From Cyanophora paradoxa (lineage: Eukaryota > Glaucocystophyceae > Cyanophorales > Cyanophoraceae): 64,000 nt of DNA. Where the stretch lies: contig QPMI01000428.1 of assembly GCA_004431415.1 (NCBI GenBank), forward strand, positions 1-64,000, in the 5' to 3' direction. The first letter of the stretch is position 1, and every line of letters begins with the position of its first letter. Shown one piece after another: positions 49,528 to 61,547 of the stretch. A program made the translations under genes and the position numbers. A model generated the notes under the pieces. The model was not told where the DNA came from and searched no databases. It worked only from the letters and a program-made list of their open reading frames with translations.

Positions 49528-50570
49528 GCGCGAGGCGAGCCGGCCGGCCAGCGCGCCGGCGCGGGTGCCACCGTAGCGCCGGCGCGGGGGTCGGCCGGAG
49601 CGTATACGTAGGTTGCAGAGGATAGGCAGGCGGGCAGCAGCTCGCCGAGTCGAGGGGAACTTGGAAACGCGCGCGGCCAGCACAGCCGCGGGGGCGCGAG
49701 GGTGAAGCCTTGAAGCGGGGGGCAGAGGACCTCAGGCGCCGGCCGCGGGGCCCCGCCCGCAGCTGCAGCTGACCGGCGGGGCCCCGGACCCGGGGGCCGG
49801 GACCAGCAGGCTAGGTGCCAGGCCTCGCTGGCTGGACGGCGACCTGGGCCGGGGAGGCATGCAGACTCTAAGATCTAGAGGCCGGCCGCGGGGGCGTGGA
49901 GGCCAGCGCCTGGCAGCCTGGCAGAGCCGCGGGCCGCGGGCCGGGGACAGCTGCATCATCGCATGCCGAGCCCTATTCAATGATTCGGCAACCCTAGGTA
50001 TCATAGTATACGAGAGCGCATGGCATGCAAAGAATCGCATCTTAAGAACTTCGGAAAATTGCTAGCGCTAGCGCTAACACACTGTGAGTCTGTGACAGAA
50101 AGTACGTATATACGCCGCGGCCGCCGGCCGCACCAGTTCACCTACGTATACTATAGGCGCCGGCTACCGTATAACACAATAATATGACGGGCACTTAACT
50201 ATGTCGGTACCAATTTATGTCGCTTCGGACGTGAAATAACGACATAATTTGGGACCGTCATAGTAGGACACTCTCAGTGGTACCCCATACAATTTACCGC
50301 CCCATACAACTTGGCAAGCCTGAAAAGTTCATGACGACATAATTTGGTACCGTCACCAAGAGAAGGGTCAAGTTTTACACCGACATAAATCTGTCAGCCG
50401 TATTTTTGTGTTGCACGGTATAGCCTATACTGGCCCTATAGCTATAGCCTATAGCTAGATACTACTAGGCTAGTTGTAACTTGCAATTGTAAGTTGTAAC
50501 TTAAGCTTGTAAGTTGTAAGTTTAACTTGTAACTTATGGCAAGTACTAGTTACTAGTAAATTTCTAAGTT
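49528..50570. other. Host intergenic DNA with short dispersed repeats
   Basis: No gene seen. At 50195-50400 the unit CGACATAATTTGG(T/G)ACCGTC occurs twice and once inverted (about 50205-50225), and 50283-50331 matches, inverted, part of the repeat near 23893. At 50470-50550 there is an (A)AGTTGTAACTT-type simple repeat. Confidence 0.5.
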
Positions 50571-50572
50571 AT

Positions 50573-50718
50573 AATCACAGCTCGTTTTTTTCCCTAATCG
50601 ACTCGACACGCCCGTTATATGGGCATGCGCAAGGGTAGCCGGAGAGCGATTTCGAATTTCAGTTTAACCGGATTTCAGCCGTGTTGGGTCGACCGGTAAA
50701 AAAAAACGAGCTGTGATT
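50573..50718. repeat. MITE-like element, 19-bp terminal inverted repeats
   Basis: AATCACAGCTCGTTTTTTT at 50573-50591 is inverted at 50700-50718 (146 bp in total). A further T/A extends the match by one base on each side, so the target duplication may be TA. No coding capacity. Confidence 0.7.
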
Positions 50719-51045
50719 AGTTGTTAGTTTAAGTTAAGGACTGTTTAACAACGTTTTAACTTTAACTTAGTACTAGTTACCGCCGCTTACCGGTACTACT
50801 TGCATAAAACTTTGAAAGTTGCATTCAGTTCTAGTAAGTAACTTCCGAAATAAGCCTTCAAATTCGAGGTTTCGTATTCTGAGCCATTTTCTGACTCCTG
50901 AGAATTTCTGACGCCATCGACCAATGGTACCGGTTCCGCACTGGACCAATGATACCGGTGCCCCTGTGGACCAATGGTACTAGCTGCAGCTGGTGCCGCG
51001 CATGCAGTGGTGCTGGACCACTGCTGGTGCCGCATATATAGGGTT

Positions 51046-51630
51046 GCCGTTTTAGCGCTAGCTCAAGTTTTAGCAAAGCCACTAAAACTAAAAGTGCGCT
51101 CAAACTTGAGCGTTTTAGCCTAAAACTTGAGTCCATACAAGAGCGCGCCCATCCGATGATCGCGATCGACTCGGGCGACTCGGCGATATCCATTAATGAG
51201 AGAGGGGCGCTGCCTGCGAGGCTTCGACCTAGCTATGTCTCAGCTACTTATATATGCCTTTCCTATATATAGCTACCGGGTTCTGTCTCTAGACACACGA
51301 TTTTCGAGTAATTAAATATTATAAAGAAGTGCGGTCCTGAGGGGGGGTATACGTATACGTAGGCCTTCCAAGGCCAACCGGTACCTAGCCTCAGAAGAGG
51401 TGCTTAACGAGGCACCCTAGCCTCAGAAGGGCTTTATATCCGATGGAAGTACGATTAACACCCGGAATGGGGCGGTTCTGCACCCAGAATAGGGCAGTTC
51501 TGCCATCGGAAACCCCCCCTCCAGCCGCCGTTTTAGCTCAAGTTTTAGCAGGCCAGTAAAACTAAAACTAAAACTAAAACTTGACTAATTATAAAACGCT
51601 CAAGTTTTAGTGCACTCAAACTTGAGCGCG
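51046..51630. repeat. Pair of GTTTTAGC/ACTTGAGC fold-back repeats
   Basis: About 51046-51131 and 51526-51628 share CCGTTTTAGC, TCAAGTTTTAGCA, ACTAAAACTAAAA and CTCAAACTTGAGCG in the same order. Each can fold on itself through CTCAAGTTTTAG/CTAAAACTTGAG. The rest of this interval is intergenic with no gene seen. Confidence 0.55.
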
Positions 51631-52139
51631 ACTAATATACTACGGCCACGGTGGCCGTGGGCCACCTGCCCGGCCAGGCTGGTGGGCCGGGGGTGGCCCA
51701 GTGTGGTCACTGTACATGTGGTGGGGCTCCTCGTCCAGGTTCCCAGTACTACTACTGTACTAGTATATAGTGCCGCACAGACTGCCGCAGTGCGGCACAG
51801 TGGCCAATGGCCATCACTGATCCTAGGGATCACGACGAGGGAGTCGGAGGGACACGATCGCGCGCGAGAACGCAAGAGATAAGGAGAACGAGCACGAGAA
51901 GAAGTAGCACTAGAGCTAAAGGACACAGCAGGTGCACTACTAGGCTAGAATTATAGAACTAGCAACCGTATATAGCCAGAGACAAAAGACGAAGTAGCAA
52001 CAGTAACGGTCCTACTAACGGACTCCGGGACGAAGCTTTACGGAGAGGAACTTCGGAAGCGGATGACTGTGCACGTGAACTTTGAACTAACGGGCCAGTA
52101 ACGGCCCGGCCGGCGGGCCCCTAGTAGCGGGTACTCAGG

Positions 52140-52397
52140 CCTACAGTGTAATACTTAATTACCGCGCTGACATAACGTTAACTACTGCGCTACCATATTA
52201 CTGCGCGCGCTCAAAAATTTTAGAACGCACGCGCAGTAATTTGGTAGCGCAGTACGTATTACCCCCTTTGCTAACAAATAATGCATTTTCGAGGCCGATG
52301 GAACGCAGTAATTTGGTAGCGCAGTAAAGCGCCTACCCGCGCAGAAAATTTGGAACGCAGTAATTTGTGGCGCAGTAAATAAGTATTACACGGTAGG
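52140..52397. repeat. MITE-like element, 28-bp imperfect inverted ends
   Basis: The left end CCTACAGTGTAATACTTAAT and right end ATAAGTATTACACGGTAGG are imperfect inversions. Inside are repeated CGCAGTAATTTGGTAGCGCA motifs. The right third recurs, inverted, at 24458-24555, so this is a dispersed family in this genome. Confidence 0.65.
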
Positions 52398-52730
52398 CTA
52401 GCGGCGCCGGCCCGACGTCCGACGCCGGACCGACGGTCGACGTCGACCGTCGGACGATCGAACCCGGTGCACGTGCCACACTGACCGTTGAACCTCGAAC
52501 TTCGGAATTCGCCGAGAGAGTCGGAATGATATCGATCATCATGGCATGATCATCAATGATTCATCATGGATGGCATGATTGGCATCGGATCCCTTTAATT
52601 TGGGCCGACGGTCACCGCCGAGTCACTGAGTCGGCGCCGACTCACCGGGTACGTATCGCCGAGTCGCTGCACTGCCGCAGTGCGGCAGCTGCAGCCTGCA
52701 GCTAGCGCTGCCGCGCGCGCGCTCAGTAGT

Positions 52731-53222
52731 GCTGGGTTCAGTCAGGCTCCACCCCTGACCCAGTCGCTCAGCCCCCCTGACTGTGACTGAATCAGTCAAC
52801 CCGAGGTTCAGTCAGGCTACCGTGCAAAAACTGACGAAAATGACCCGGAAATGATCCAGATGCGATCCATCTAAGTTGCCAAGCACATGTACAGACAGTA
52901 CAGTACGCGGGCAGTAGGGAGTGATTATATTTAGGCGAGCAAAGCTTCAGAACACTGGTGAAAGGAATTCGGCCCCCGTTAGCCTCGTTAGCGCGGGCGG
53001 TTTCGTTCAGATTACGCTGTTTTTCTGGAGGTAAGACGACAGAAGATCCTTTTTAGATCAATCCACGTCGAGCTTCAGATGGAAAAAGCCCACAGGGGGG
53101 CACGCTCCCAGCAGCGTTTTGTATGGGACTGAGAGAACCTCAGTCGGCCAATTTGGTGACTCAGTCGGGTCAGTCAGCCTGGCAGACCCTCTGACTTTGA
53201 CTGACAGTGACTGAACCCAGCC
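52731..53222. repeat. Non-autonomous element with TTCAGTCA-rich ends
   Basis: GCTGGGTTCAGTCA at 52731-52744 is inverted at 53209-53222 (492 bp). The subterminal parts on both sides are rich in ACTGA/TCAGT motifs over some 80 bp, a pattern of transposase-binding arrays. No open frame of note. Confidence 0.6.
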
Positions 53223-53468
53223 CTAGCGCTCAGCGCGCTGCAGCTGCGCATGCCGATCGCGAGTCATTGCCGACTCGAGCTCGGCGAATTCGGAATGATC
53301 ATCGGATCCGTTTGGCGTACGCGTATACGTAGGCTTGGCTGAAGGCTGAAGCTCGCTGATCGCGTTCCGCACATGCCGTAGTACGGGGCGGAAAGTCGCC
53401 GGAAACCCGTCCCGTCCCGCCCGGCCTTCAGAAGGCCTTCAGGCTTCGGCCTTCTGCGCAGCGGCCGT

Positions 53469-56400
53469 ATGCGCAGATCTAGAAGCTTGAGGCGGCCGCG
53501 GCGCCTCCTGCTTAGGGGGCCTTGGTCGGCGGCCGGCGCCAGCAGGAGGTCGCGCGTCCTCTTTAGCGTGCACCTGGCCGCATGGGCCGTGGTTCTCTGC
53601 AGCTGCCTGTTGCTCCCCTCGGTCGCCGCGCAGGCAGAAGGTGAGCAACGTGTAACTCCGGCCCACGGGTCCCATATGCCATGATGCATGCGTATATATT
53701 TATGGCCATAGGCCGCCCGCATGCGCTCCCCCCGCATGCGTTCCCCCTATAGCTAGGCCTCGTGCTCTCTAGATCTGCGCATTCTGGTTCTGACGTCCGA
53801 CGGTCCTTCCCGCTCGAAAGCACGTGGGGATTGCATGGCGCTTTCGCCGACCTCGTTCAACTGCACCGTGGACGCGGGCGCGCAGACCATCATCTATCCA
53901 CCGACGGCCCTGGTCACCGACCCTGCCAGCTGGTGCGAGCTCGAGCGCGACGCGTACGGGGATCCGAAGCGCGCCTGCCGGGCTCAGGCTCAGCGGCTGG
54001 CTGCATGAGCACTGCAGCTGGTACTGGGAGGCCGCCTACAGCTAATCATAATTCCCGTCGCAGGGTGATCGCGCCGTCCGTCTTTCCTTGCGCCGTTCGC
54101 TTCAACTCCTTGTCGCTGGCCCCCTCACACGTTCTCTCGGTGCGAACGCGTATATACGGCGCCTTCGTTGCAATTGGCCATGGTCGTAGGCCTTGCTGAT
54201 GCCGAGTCAAGGTTTTCGATGTCACTGCGAACGGGACAGAAGTACGGCTGAGCACTGTACAAGCGGGGGGGCGCCTGCCCCTGTTGATCGTGGCGGGCCG
54301 CGGCCAAGACGTGGCGTCCTTGCGAGTTCGGCTGCTCAACGCGACCGGGGATGGTGTAACCTCTTACAACGTGAGCTTCTCGTGGACTTGCGGGGCCAAC
54401 TCCGGTGCCGAATTCGAACGCGGCTGTCATGGTCACCCTTGCCGCGCTTCTTATGCCCGCTTAAGGATTCTGTGTGGGGCCTTGCCCCCTTGCGGCCGAC
54501 AACGGGACGCTGGCGCTCCGCGGCGAGCACCTGCCTGCTCTCTCGACTGTCGACTGGCGTGGCCGGCGCGGCCCTCCACGCTCCTCCTAGTCCTAACGCC
54601 TGCGCAGGGCACTGTGGCCTTCGGCGCCGGGAATTTTCGTACGGTTTGATTACGCGGACCTGACCTTTGCGGATGTGCTTATTGTCCGTATCTCCCCACT
54701 CCCTCCGCGGCCTCCTAGCTCGATCGCGAGCAACCCTCACGCCTTCCCGCAGCTTACGTTTGCCGGGGCGGATGCGAACGGCGCTCCGCTGCCCCCTCGC
54801 TACATCCGGGGGCCCCTATCTGCGGAGGCCCTCGCCCCCTGCGTCCTATACGAGCCCCTGGCGAAGGGCCTGAACCTCACCCTCACAACTCTCGCCTTTC
54901 AGCCGGAGGGCTTTTCCCTCCGCTACTACGGCGGGCCGGAAGCAAAGGCGCAGGGGGCGGCCGCAGCCGCCGCCCGGTCCCGCTCCTGCCCCAACTCGCC
55001 GCTGACGGGGTCGCCCGCGCTGCCGCCGCGCATGCCTGGCCACGCCCCTCCAGAGCCCGCCTGCCTCAACCTGTGGAACAACTTCAACGCTGACGCCACC
55101 AGCCCCAACGGTAGTTGCAATTCGCATTCGGGGCGTGATGCATATGCCGCGTCTGATCAGCTCACCTCGAAACCTCGGTCGCGACAGTTTCGTATGTTCG
55201 CGGGTTGCCCAACACTCCGATCGTGAACATCATCAACTGCACGGCGCCCGTCGGCGCCCGCAGCGGCTCGTGCATCTTCTACAGCCGCGATTCCGGAGAC
55301 GACAAGGCCGCTGTGCGCGCGCCCGCCCCACCGGCCTCCAATCCCCCGCTCGCGTCTCACACGCAGCTCGTCGCAGTTGATCGTTATCGCTGCGCCGGCA
55401 GGGCCAATCAAAATCACAGTCAACGTCTACAACGAGAATACGATCTTGTATGTCTGGCCCGACGTGCGTCGTATTTATTCATTGTAGCGATAGCGGCTTT
55501 CTGCTTGTGTCGCGATCGACTCCTGAGCCCTGCACCACCGCCGACTCCGCTGATTTCGATGCCGTGATGGTGGGGCAGCTCTATTTCTACGCCGGCTGTA
55601 CGAGGTCAACCTTCTTCTTCAAGGACGGCGACTTTGTAAGGCCTGGTGCCCGCCTACGCTATAGTGTGACGACGCCGGCCCTCAAGGGCAACGGCAATGT
55701 TGCCGTTATCTACTGGTACGCGCCCCGCATGTGCACGTGAAGCTTCTGATTACACGAACTTCCAGGGGTAATTATCCGGATACGGCCATGCCAAGTGCCG
55801 CGGAGAACCGTTTGAACCGAAAGGATCGGTACGAGTTCTCGTGGCGCGTGTTGGAGGAAGGTTACGGCCAGCCGGACCCATCCGGTGCCACAGCTCCCGC
55901 AGCGCTTGCGCCCACTCGACGCCGCTCTTACCTCCAGGGGCGACAGACCGAGGACCGGTCTACCTGTCGGGCCTGTCGGGAGCGTTCGGCACCTGCGCGT
56001 ATAACAGCACTACCAGGACCTGCACCGGGACCTACGCCGTGAGCAAGAACTACCTCTGGGTGCTTGCCGTGCCCGAAGGATATACCATCACTTTGGGTGC
56101 GCTTCGCATGATGTGCACGATCTGACGCGAGTATACGAATTATAATATGAATTGAAATTAAATCATATATAGCTTCCCTCACGCGTCATTGCTTCCATCT
56201 TGTTCCGCTCTCCTCCCTGCTTCCTTCTTTCCGCGACCAATCAAACGGCCCAGAGTTCCTCTTCTTCGAGACGGAGCGGGATTGGGACTTTGTGAGCGTG
56301 TACGACGCGGCGGATCTGGACCCCTCGGCCATCGTGCGTGGCGTCGTTGTCGCAGCGATTGTTTTATGCTATCCACCTGACTGCGGAGCACAGCTGTTGG

Positions 56401-56985
56401 CAAAAGCCTCGGGGTCTTTGGCGGCGGGGTCGCGGATGGTTTACAGCACAGGCCGGTTCATGGCGGTGCAGTTGGAATCGGATTCCTCGGCCGTCTTTAA
56501 GGGCATCTACTGCCGGTACACCGCCACTGCCATTGGAGGCGTCGAGTCCAAGCCGCCCACCGACCCGGGCTGCAATCCCGTCCTGCGCTCGCGCGCGGGG
56601 CCCCTCACGGTCTGCTCGTTCGGCAACGACGGCGTGACGGTGAGCCGTGGCATGCGGTGCTTGTAGCATACGCGATCGACTCATCGCACGTGGCGGCAAC
56701 CTGCTGCTGCGCCGTGCCCCCCGCAGGATATAATTTATCCCAGGAACAAGTATATGACGTGGACCATCGCCCCTGCCTGCGGCGGACCGATTGGCATCTC
56801 GTTCGAGAGCTTTGGTGTGCCGCTTTGATTCGCGGCTCGCTTGAGGGAGGGAGTTCGAAGGGCTGAGCGCGCGGCCGCCCGCAGCCATACAGCCATTCAG
56901 CGGGGACCGCCTGCAATTCCTCCATGGAGAGACGGGCCAGATCCTCTTCTCGGAGCCGTCGCCCTTCCCCTCGGAGGCCACGTCA
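53469..56985 (+). CDS. Secreted CUB-domain host protein, interrupted by Polinton copy 2
   Basis: Exon 1 (53469-53640, ATG at 53469) encodes a basic start and a signal peptide (AAWAVVLCSCLLLPSVAAQAE), ending at a clear GT donor. Later exons read ALSPTSFNCTVDAGAQTIIY (about 53850), VFDVTANGTEVRLSTVQAGG (about 54210), a first CUB-like piece (LAKGLNLTLTTLAFQPEGF, about 54860), VGQLYFYAGCTRSTFFFKDG (about 55570) and SGAFGTCAYNSTTRTCTG (about 55980). A second CUB follows (GPEFLFFETERDWDFVSVYD, about 56250; SDSSAVFKGIYCRYTA, about 56490). The last one begins WTIAPACGGPIGISFESFGV (about 56760) and stops within LQFLHGETGQILFSEPSPF at 56985, where the Polinton starts. CUB modules bind proteins or glycans extracellularly. 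Exon joins were not all resolved. Confidence 0.6.
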
Positions 56986-57290
56986 AAAAAATGAGAGAGG
57001 ACCTGATTCTGTGGCCCACCCCTCTTCACCACCCTCACCTCTCCGAACCCACCCCAACCCACCCAATCCAGCGTCTTCCCAGCCATCACTCTCGCCAACC
57101 CTTCCGCTACGTCTACCGCCCTTCTCTCCCTCTGGTCTACCTCCCCTTCCATCCAGCAACCACTAGGTAGTATCTAACGTCTACTCCAATCGATCTTGCA
57201 AAAGATATAGCAGTGATTTGAGACGGGCCCCCAACGCGACGGTCTGCAGAGATAGCTTAATCAGCAGCTAGGCGTTAATACTGTGTTCTT

Positions 57291-57413
57291 CCTATCTAAA
57301 TAGCGGAGAGGTTTCCAGGTTCTAGCTAGACGATAAAACTATATAATCGAAGCTGATTGCATATGCGAGTTTAGGTTCTAGTTAGTCAATAATACTGTGT
57401 GGATGATAGCGCC
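57291..57413. repeat. Terminal inverted repeat of Polinton copy 2
   Basis: Identical to 26472-26594 and to the reverse complement of 36892-37014. Confidence 0.95.
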
Positions 57414-57491
57414 AGTAGCAATGTTGAAGATTTGGACAGGAAGTCCTAAAAAACGAAAAGATCGAGAGATGTTGAAGATTTGGACAGAAAG

Positions 57492-57651
57492 TATAGTAAT
57501 GTAGACGAGCTTCTATGCGCTGGCATAAAAGTATAGTAATGTAGACGAGCTTCTATGCGCTGGCATAAAAGTATAGTAATGTAGACGAGCTTCTATGCGC
57601 TGGCATAAAAGTATAGTAATGTAGACGAGCTTCTATGCGCTGGCATAAAAG
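57492..57651. repeat. Four tandem 40-bp repeats of Polinton copy 2
   Basis: Units at 57492, 57532, 57572 and 57612; reverse complement of the five-unit array at 36614-36813. Confidence 0.95.
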
Positions 57652-57817
57652 TGATAGTGCGCTGATAGTGCGCTGATAGTGCGCTGATAGTGCGCTGATA
57701 GCTAGCCGGAGACAAGCCGGAGACAAGCCCGAGACAAGCCCTGTGCCAAGCCGGATCCCGGAGACCAAGCCCGAGCCAAGCCGTCAAGCCAATCGTTACA
57801 GGCATCGTTACAGGCAT

Positions 57818-58472
57818 TCACTCCAGCGATGCCGGAGCCCTAGCTTAGTGAAGCCGCTCAGCATTGGCTTGTACTCGATCGCCGGCCCGACAGGATCAGC
57901 ACTGCTAGAGGCGATGCGCAGGATCGATGCGTTAGCTACAGGCAGCTCGCTAGCATTCTCATCGACCTCGGGATCGCAACAATCGTCTTAGCAGGAACAG
58001 CAGATGCAGGAGGGGCAACCTTCTTATCGACCTTTGTCTTCGTGATCGGTTCATTTAAAATCTTGTTCTCCATCTTAGTCTCAGCCGCGATGCCAGCTAT
58101 AAGATCACTAGCTCGCTTCTTTGAAACTGTTTTAAGACCGGTCACAGTTTTAATGAAATACCTGCTACGATTAGCCGTCTCTGAGATGTACAGCGGCCCA
58201 TCGTCGGTATCCCTTAGCTTGCTAGTCTTGGTCTTCTTAGTCCGAGAATTCGGGATCTTATCAAGAATAGCGTTCTCATCGGCGGTAAGAGCATAGTCGT
58301 TGGATGCACCCTCACCGCCACCAGCGCGACGGGCTAGCGGGTAAGCATCAGTATCACCACTCAAGAACTCGATGTGATTCTTCTTAGTAGGGCTGGAAGT
58401 GCGCAGCCAAGACTGCATGTCTGTCGACTTCTTTCGCGGAGTGCGCAGCCGAGACTGCTTGTCTGTCGACAT
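57818..58472 (-). pseudogene. Basic hypothetical protein, copy 2 (frameshifted)
   Basis: Counterpart of 35791-36447. A missing C (near 57970) truncates the frame at 178 codons with an altered end, and a missing G near 57833 shifts the last codons. Otherwise identical, including the N-terminal repeat. Confidence 0.8.
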
Positions 58473-58475
58473 CTT

Positions 58476-59375
58476 TTAACTAGTAGTGGGAAAAAACTTA
58501 TGCGAACGATCTGTCGAAGGGGACGTACTCGCTGGCTGCATTCTTGATTGCGGATTTAGCAGCAGCAGACGTGTAAGAGACATCCTCGATATCGAACTCT
58601 AGCACGAACGAGAACTCCGTGTTTGTGACAGCGTCTGTTCCATTATGATAGCGCAGCGATATGTCAAGTTCAGACAGCTCAGCGTTTCGATCGAAGCCTG
58701 TGACGGGAACACGATCCTCAGATGTGAACTTGATGAGCTCCCGAATTTTGAGTCGATGTGAATCTTTGCGATCGAGCCCGTTGTATAGGGGTTAAGTGTC
58801 AAGATCGAGCCTTTGATCTGCTGAATGTACAGGAACAAATACGTGTGATAAAGTAGATCAACTGGCATATCGCTGAACAGCTCGTACGAATATTGTACGC
58901 CATCGATTGTCTCAGGTGTGTCAAGCTCACTGGAAAGGTCACTGAGAGTCTTCGCAAACCCGAGCAGGTTCGCTAGTTCGGCCGATGTGAAGCTCAAAAT
59001 AAAGTCCGCTTCACACAGGAACCTAAGCCGCATTGAGATCTCTTCGAACTGAACGACGAACTTGCGCTGATAAGTAGTTCCACCGTAACTATACTGCTGG
59101 GTTTTAAGAAGCGTGCTTAGATAGTTTGCAAGGGAGGTTGGCGTATAGACTCCGGGCTTGAAAGTGTTGGCACGTGTTTTCTCAACGCCAGAGGGATCAA
59201 GGGTGCCGGTGATAATTGCGGCTTGTGTGGACAGGTTGAACATGTTATGAAACAGTTCTAGCGAATCAACTCGCACCGACTTTACATTAACGAGGGGCCT
59301 TGGGAGATTGATCTTGAAATTCGAGGACGTGCCTTCGAACCGGTCCCTAGAATCGACATTTACGCGGAGCTTCAT
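58476..59375 (-). pseudogene. Penton protein, copy 2 (frameshifted)
   Basis: Counterpart of 34888-35787. The run GGG at about 58741-58743 (minus strand; GGGG in copy 1) shifts the frame after about 210 residues, and an extra C near 58524 shifts it again. The first two thirds, with the VDSRDR start, are intact. Confidence 0.8.
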
Positions 59376-59419
59376 CTTTACAACAATATGCATGAAAATT
59401 TTCTGGTCTATAATAGCAA

Positions 59420-60648
59420 ATGGCGCAAGCAGGAACAACTCTAAAGGAGCTCCTCACTACCAAAGGTTCAAGCGAGCTTTATCTATCCCCGGGTCTCACT
59501 GTCGGTGTCAGCCCCAAGTTCAAGCCTTTCCTTGAAACGATCCGTCGCGAGGCAACTCGTACGGCTTCGCGCAGACTGCCGCTTTCGACCTTCCGCGCAA
59601 GCAACTTCTAAACGGTGTCTCGCTATACTTTAAGGTCAGCGTCGCTGGCGGAGCGGCCGCCTCAGTGCTGCCGAATGGCGCAGGTGCATTTATTGAAAAC
59701 GTGCGCTTTGTTCATGGATCCTTCAAGATGGTGATCCCAGGAGACTGGCTTACTGTGAACGCGCTCATCGATAATAGCGTTGCATCCGCCCAGGCTTTTG
59801 CTAGCAGCTACGGCTTTGGAAAGGACGCTGCTCTTGAGATTCTCGATGCCAGTCGCGAGTATGTGCTAAAGATCCCCTCCCAGCTCTGGGACAATTCATA
59901 CTTCCCGCTCCTCGCACTGGCTGACATGCCCACCGTCGAGATTGACTTCCGTTCGGCTTCGGTGGTTGGAACTGTCGCTAGTGCTGTTGCAACTCTAACG
60001 GATTGTGCCCTGGTTTGCCAGTTCGTGAATATCCCTAGCGAAGAGGCTGAGTCTATGCTTAAATCTGCAAACGAGAGCGGTGGTATTCGAATTCCTTTCA
60101 CCGAGATTATTTCAAAGCGCTCGAGGCAGTTAAAGACTGACGACGCGGGGAATGCAGTCGAAATCTCCCTTGCCAACGTCAGCGGCCTTGTGCACGCGAT
60201 CCTGATGACAGTGCGTAATGCGAATCACCTGGGCACTCGCAATCACAATTCATTTGCTGGCAACGGAAATGCGCTGAAAATCGATTCGTTTGAGATCATG
60301 CACAACAACCGAACTCTCGACATCAGCAATAAGCCAATCTCTGGGTTTGTATCATCGTGCTATCACATTCCAACTCAATACCGCGGTGCAACCACTGGCA
60401 ATTCAGCTCTTGGCTTCGAGGACGGAAATGTCTATGGGATTGTGCTTTCGAAATCTGGCAAAGACTCACTGCATAACGCTGTCCTCGGCTACACAGACTT
60501 CTTTAATTCCAGCAGCAGCTACTGCTCGCTAACTGTGACCGGCTGCACAAACGCAGCGCCAGCAGTTGTTGACTTCCACGTCCTGCGCCACAATGTTCTC
60601 GTAATTAACTCGTATCAAATGTCAACTCTAAAGGTAAGTAACTTCTAG
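59420..60648 (+). pseudogene. Major capsid protein, copy 2 (frameshifted)
   Basis: Counterpart of 33615-34843. Here the N-terminus reads correctly through YLSPGLTVGVSPKFKPFLET, but a missing C near 59544-59546 shifts the frame, and the capsid frame resumes downstream with the rest open to 60648. Copy 1 has the opposite lesion upstream, so each copy is broken at a different place. Confidence 0.85.
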
Positions 60649-61353
60649 ATGGATATCAAACTGTTTGATCCTACAGAAATAAAACTGCCTAAACGGTTCT
60701 TGTTTGTCGGTCCAACAAACTCGGGCAAGAGCACCTACGTAAAACACGTGCTAAATGCTGTAGCGCCACAGTTAGACGATATTTACGTCTTCAGTACGAC
60801 CGCATTTACTGGGCAATGGAATGATACAACACGACCAAGTAATATCCAGGAAGAATGGGATCCAGTTTTGGTTGAAGCGCTGCTAGAACGACAAAAAGAA
60901 AGAAGACGCAAAAATGATGATCGCAAGATTGCAATTGTTTTAGACGATTTACTTGACAATGACCTAGTAAATGTCCACAGTGACAGACTCATGCAAAAGC
61001 TATTTACTTCTGGCCGTCATTACAACACCACCCTTTTCATAACGACTCAACGTCTTTGTGGCATCAGTCCGACGATTCGGCGGAACTGTGAGTACGTTTG
61101 CTTTTCGTCGATTTTGAGCAATGTTAAAGAGTTCAACACTTGCTTCGACGAATATAATGCCGGAGCGAGTCGAGCAAATCTAATGCGTCTTTTCGTTGAA
61201 TGGGGTCATTCGTTTCAGGTTTTGATATATGAAGGCGTGAGCGCGGACCGCGTTTATGCTGTTGACAAAGCCTCTGGAACGACTTCGGCTCTATTGCGCT
61301 TTGTGCGCGTAAAAAAGCAGCGCGATCGAAAGTCGGTAGCCAGGACTGTTTGA
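60649..61353 (+). CDS. A32/FtsK-HerA type packaging ATPase, intact
   Basis: 234 residues; the ATG directly follows the capsid gene's TAG. Walker A GPTNSGKST (about 22-30), Walker B IAIVLDDL (about 102), a TTQRLCGISPTIRRNCEY segment (about 143-160) and a C-terminal FQVLIYEGVSADRVYAVD strand-helix that copy 1 lacks because of a one-base shift. It energises genome packaging in double-jelly-roll viruses. Its last 220 bp overlap, on the opposite strand, the small ExoX-like frame. Confidence 0.88.
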   Translation: MDIKLFDPTEIKLPKRFLFVGPTNSGKSTYVKHVLNAVAPQLDDIYVFSTTAFTGQWNDTTRPSNIQEEWDPVLVEALLERQKERRRKNDDRKIAIVLDDLLDNDLVNVHSDRLMQKLFTSGRHYNTTLFITTQRLCGISPTIRRNCEYVCFSSILSNVKEFNTCFDEYNAGASRANLMRLFVEWGHSFQVLIYEGVSADRVYAVDKASGTTSALLRFVRVKKQRDRKSVARTV

Positions 61354-61516
61354 GCAACCAACTTGTATATTCTGGACGTGATGTCGCGATCCACAGGTAG
61401 GAGGCTCCTTTAAAAATACCAAAGCTGATGCAGTGACTTGGGGTGAGTTGACTCCTGCCTGGCCAACAGTCTTCTAGATTTAACTCTTCCTCTGCCGTTT
61501 CGAGTTCGAGTTCCAT
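61133..61516 (-). CDS. Small ExoX-motif protein, copy 2
   Basis: 127 residues; identical to the copy 1 protein for about 107 residues, then a different end because of the extra C. Same reservations as for 32748-33083: more than half of it lies antisense to the ATPase gene. Confidence 0.4.
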   Translation of the reverse strand: MELELETAEEELNLEDCWPGRSQLTPSHCISFGIFKGASYLWIATSRPEYTSWLLKQSWLPTFDRAAFLRAQSAIEPKSFQRLCQQHKRGPRSRLHISKPETNDPIQRKDALDLLDSLRHYIRRSKC

Positions 61517-61547
61517 TAAAAAGATAAAGGGGTGTTATTCCCTTCAT

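Noticed and set aside
38500-49700. Many long open frames on both strands in the GC-rich host segment
   Set aside because: They are Arg/Ala/Pro/Gly-rich and arise because stop codons are rare in GC-rich DNA. Only frames that join at splice sites or show recognisable protein sequence were kept.
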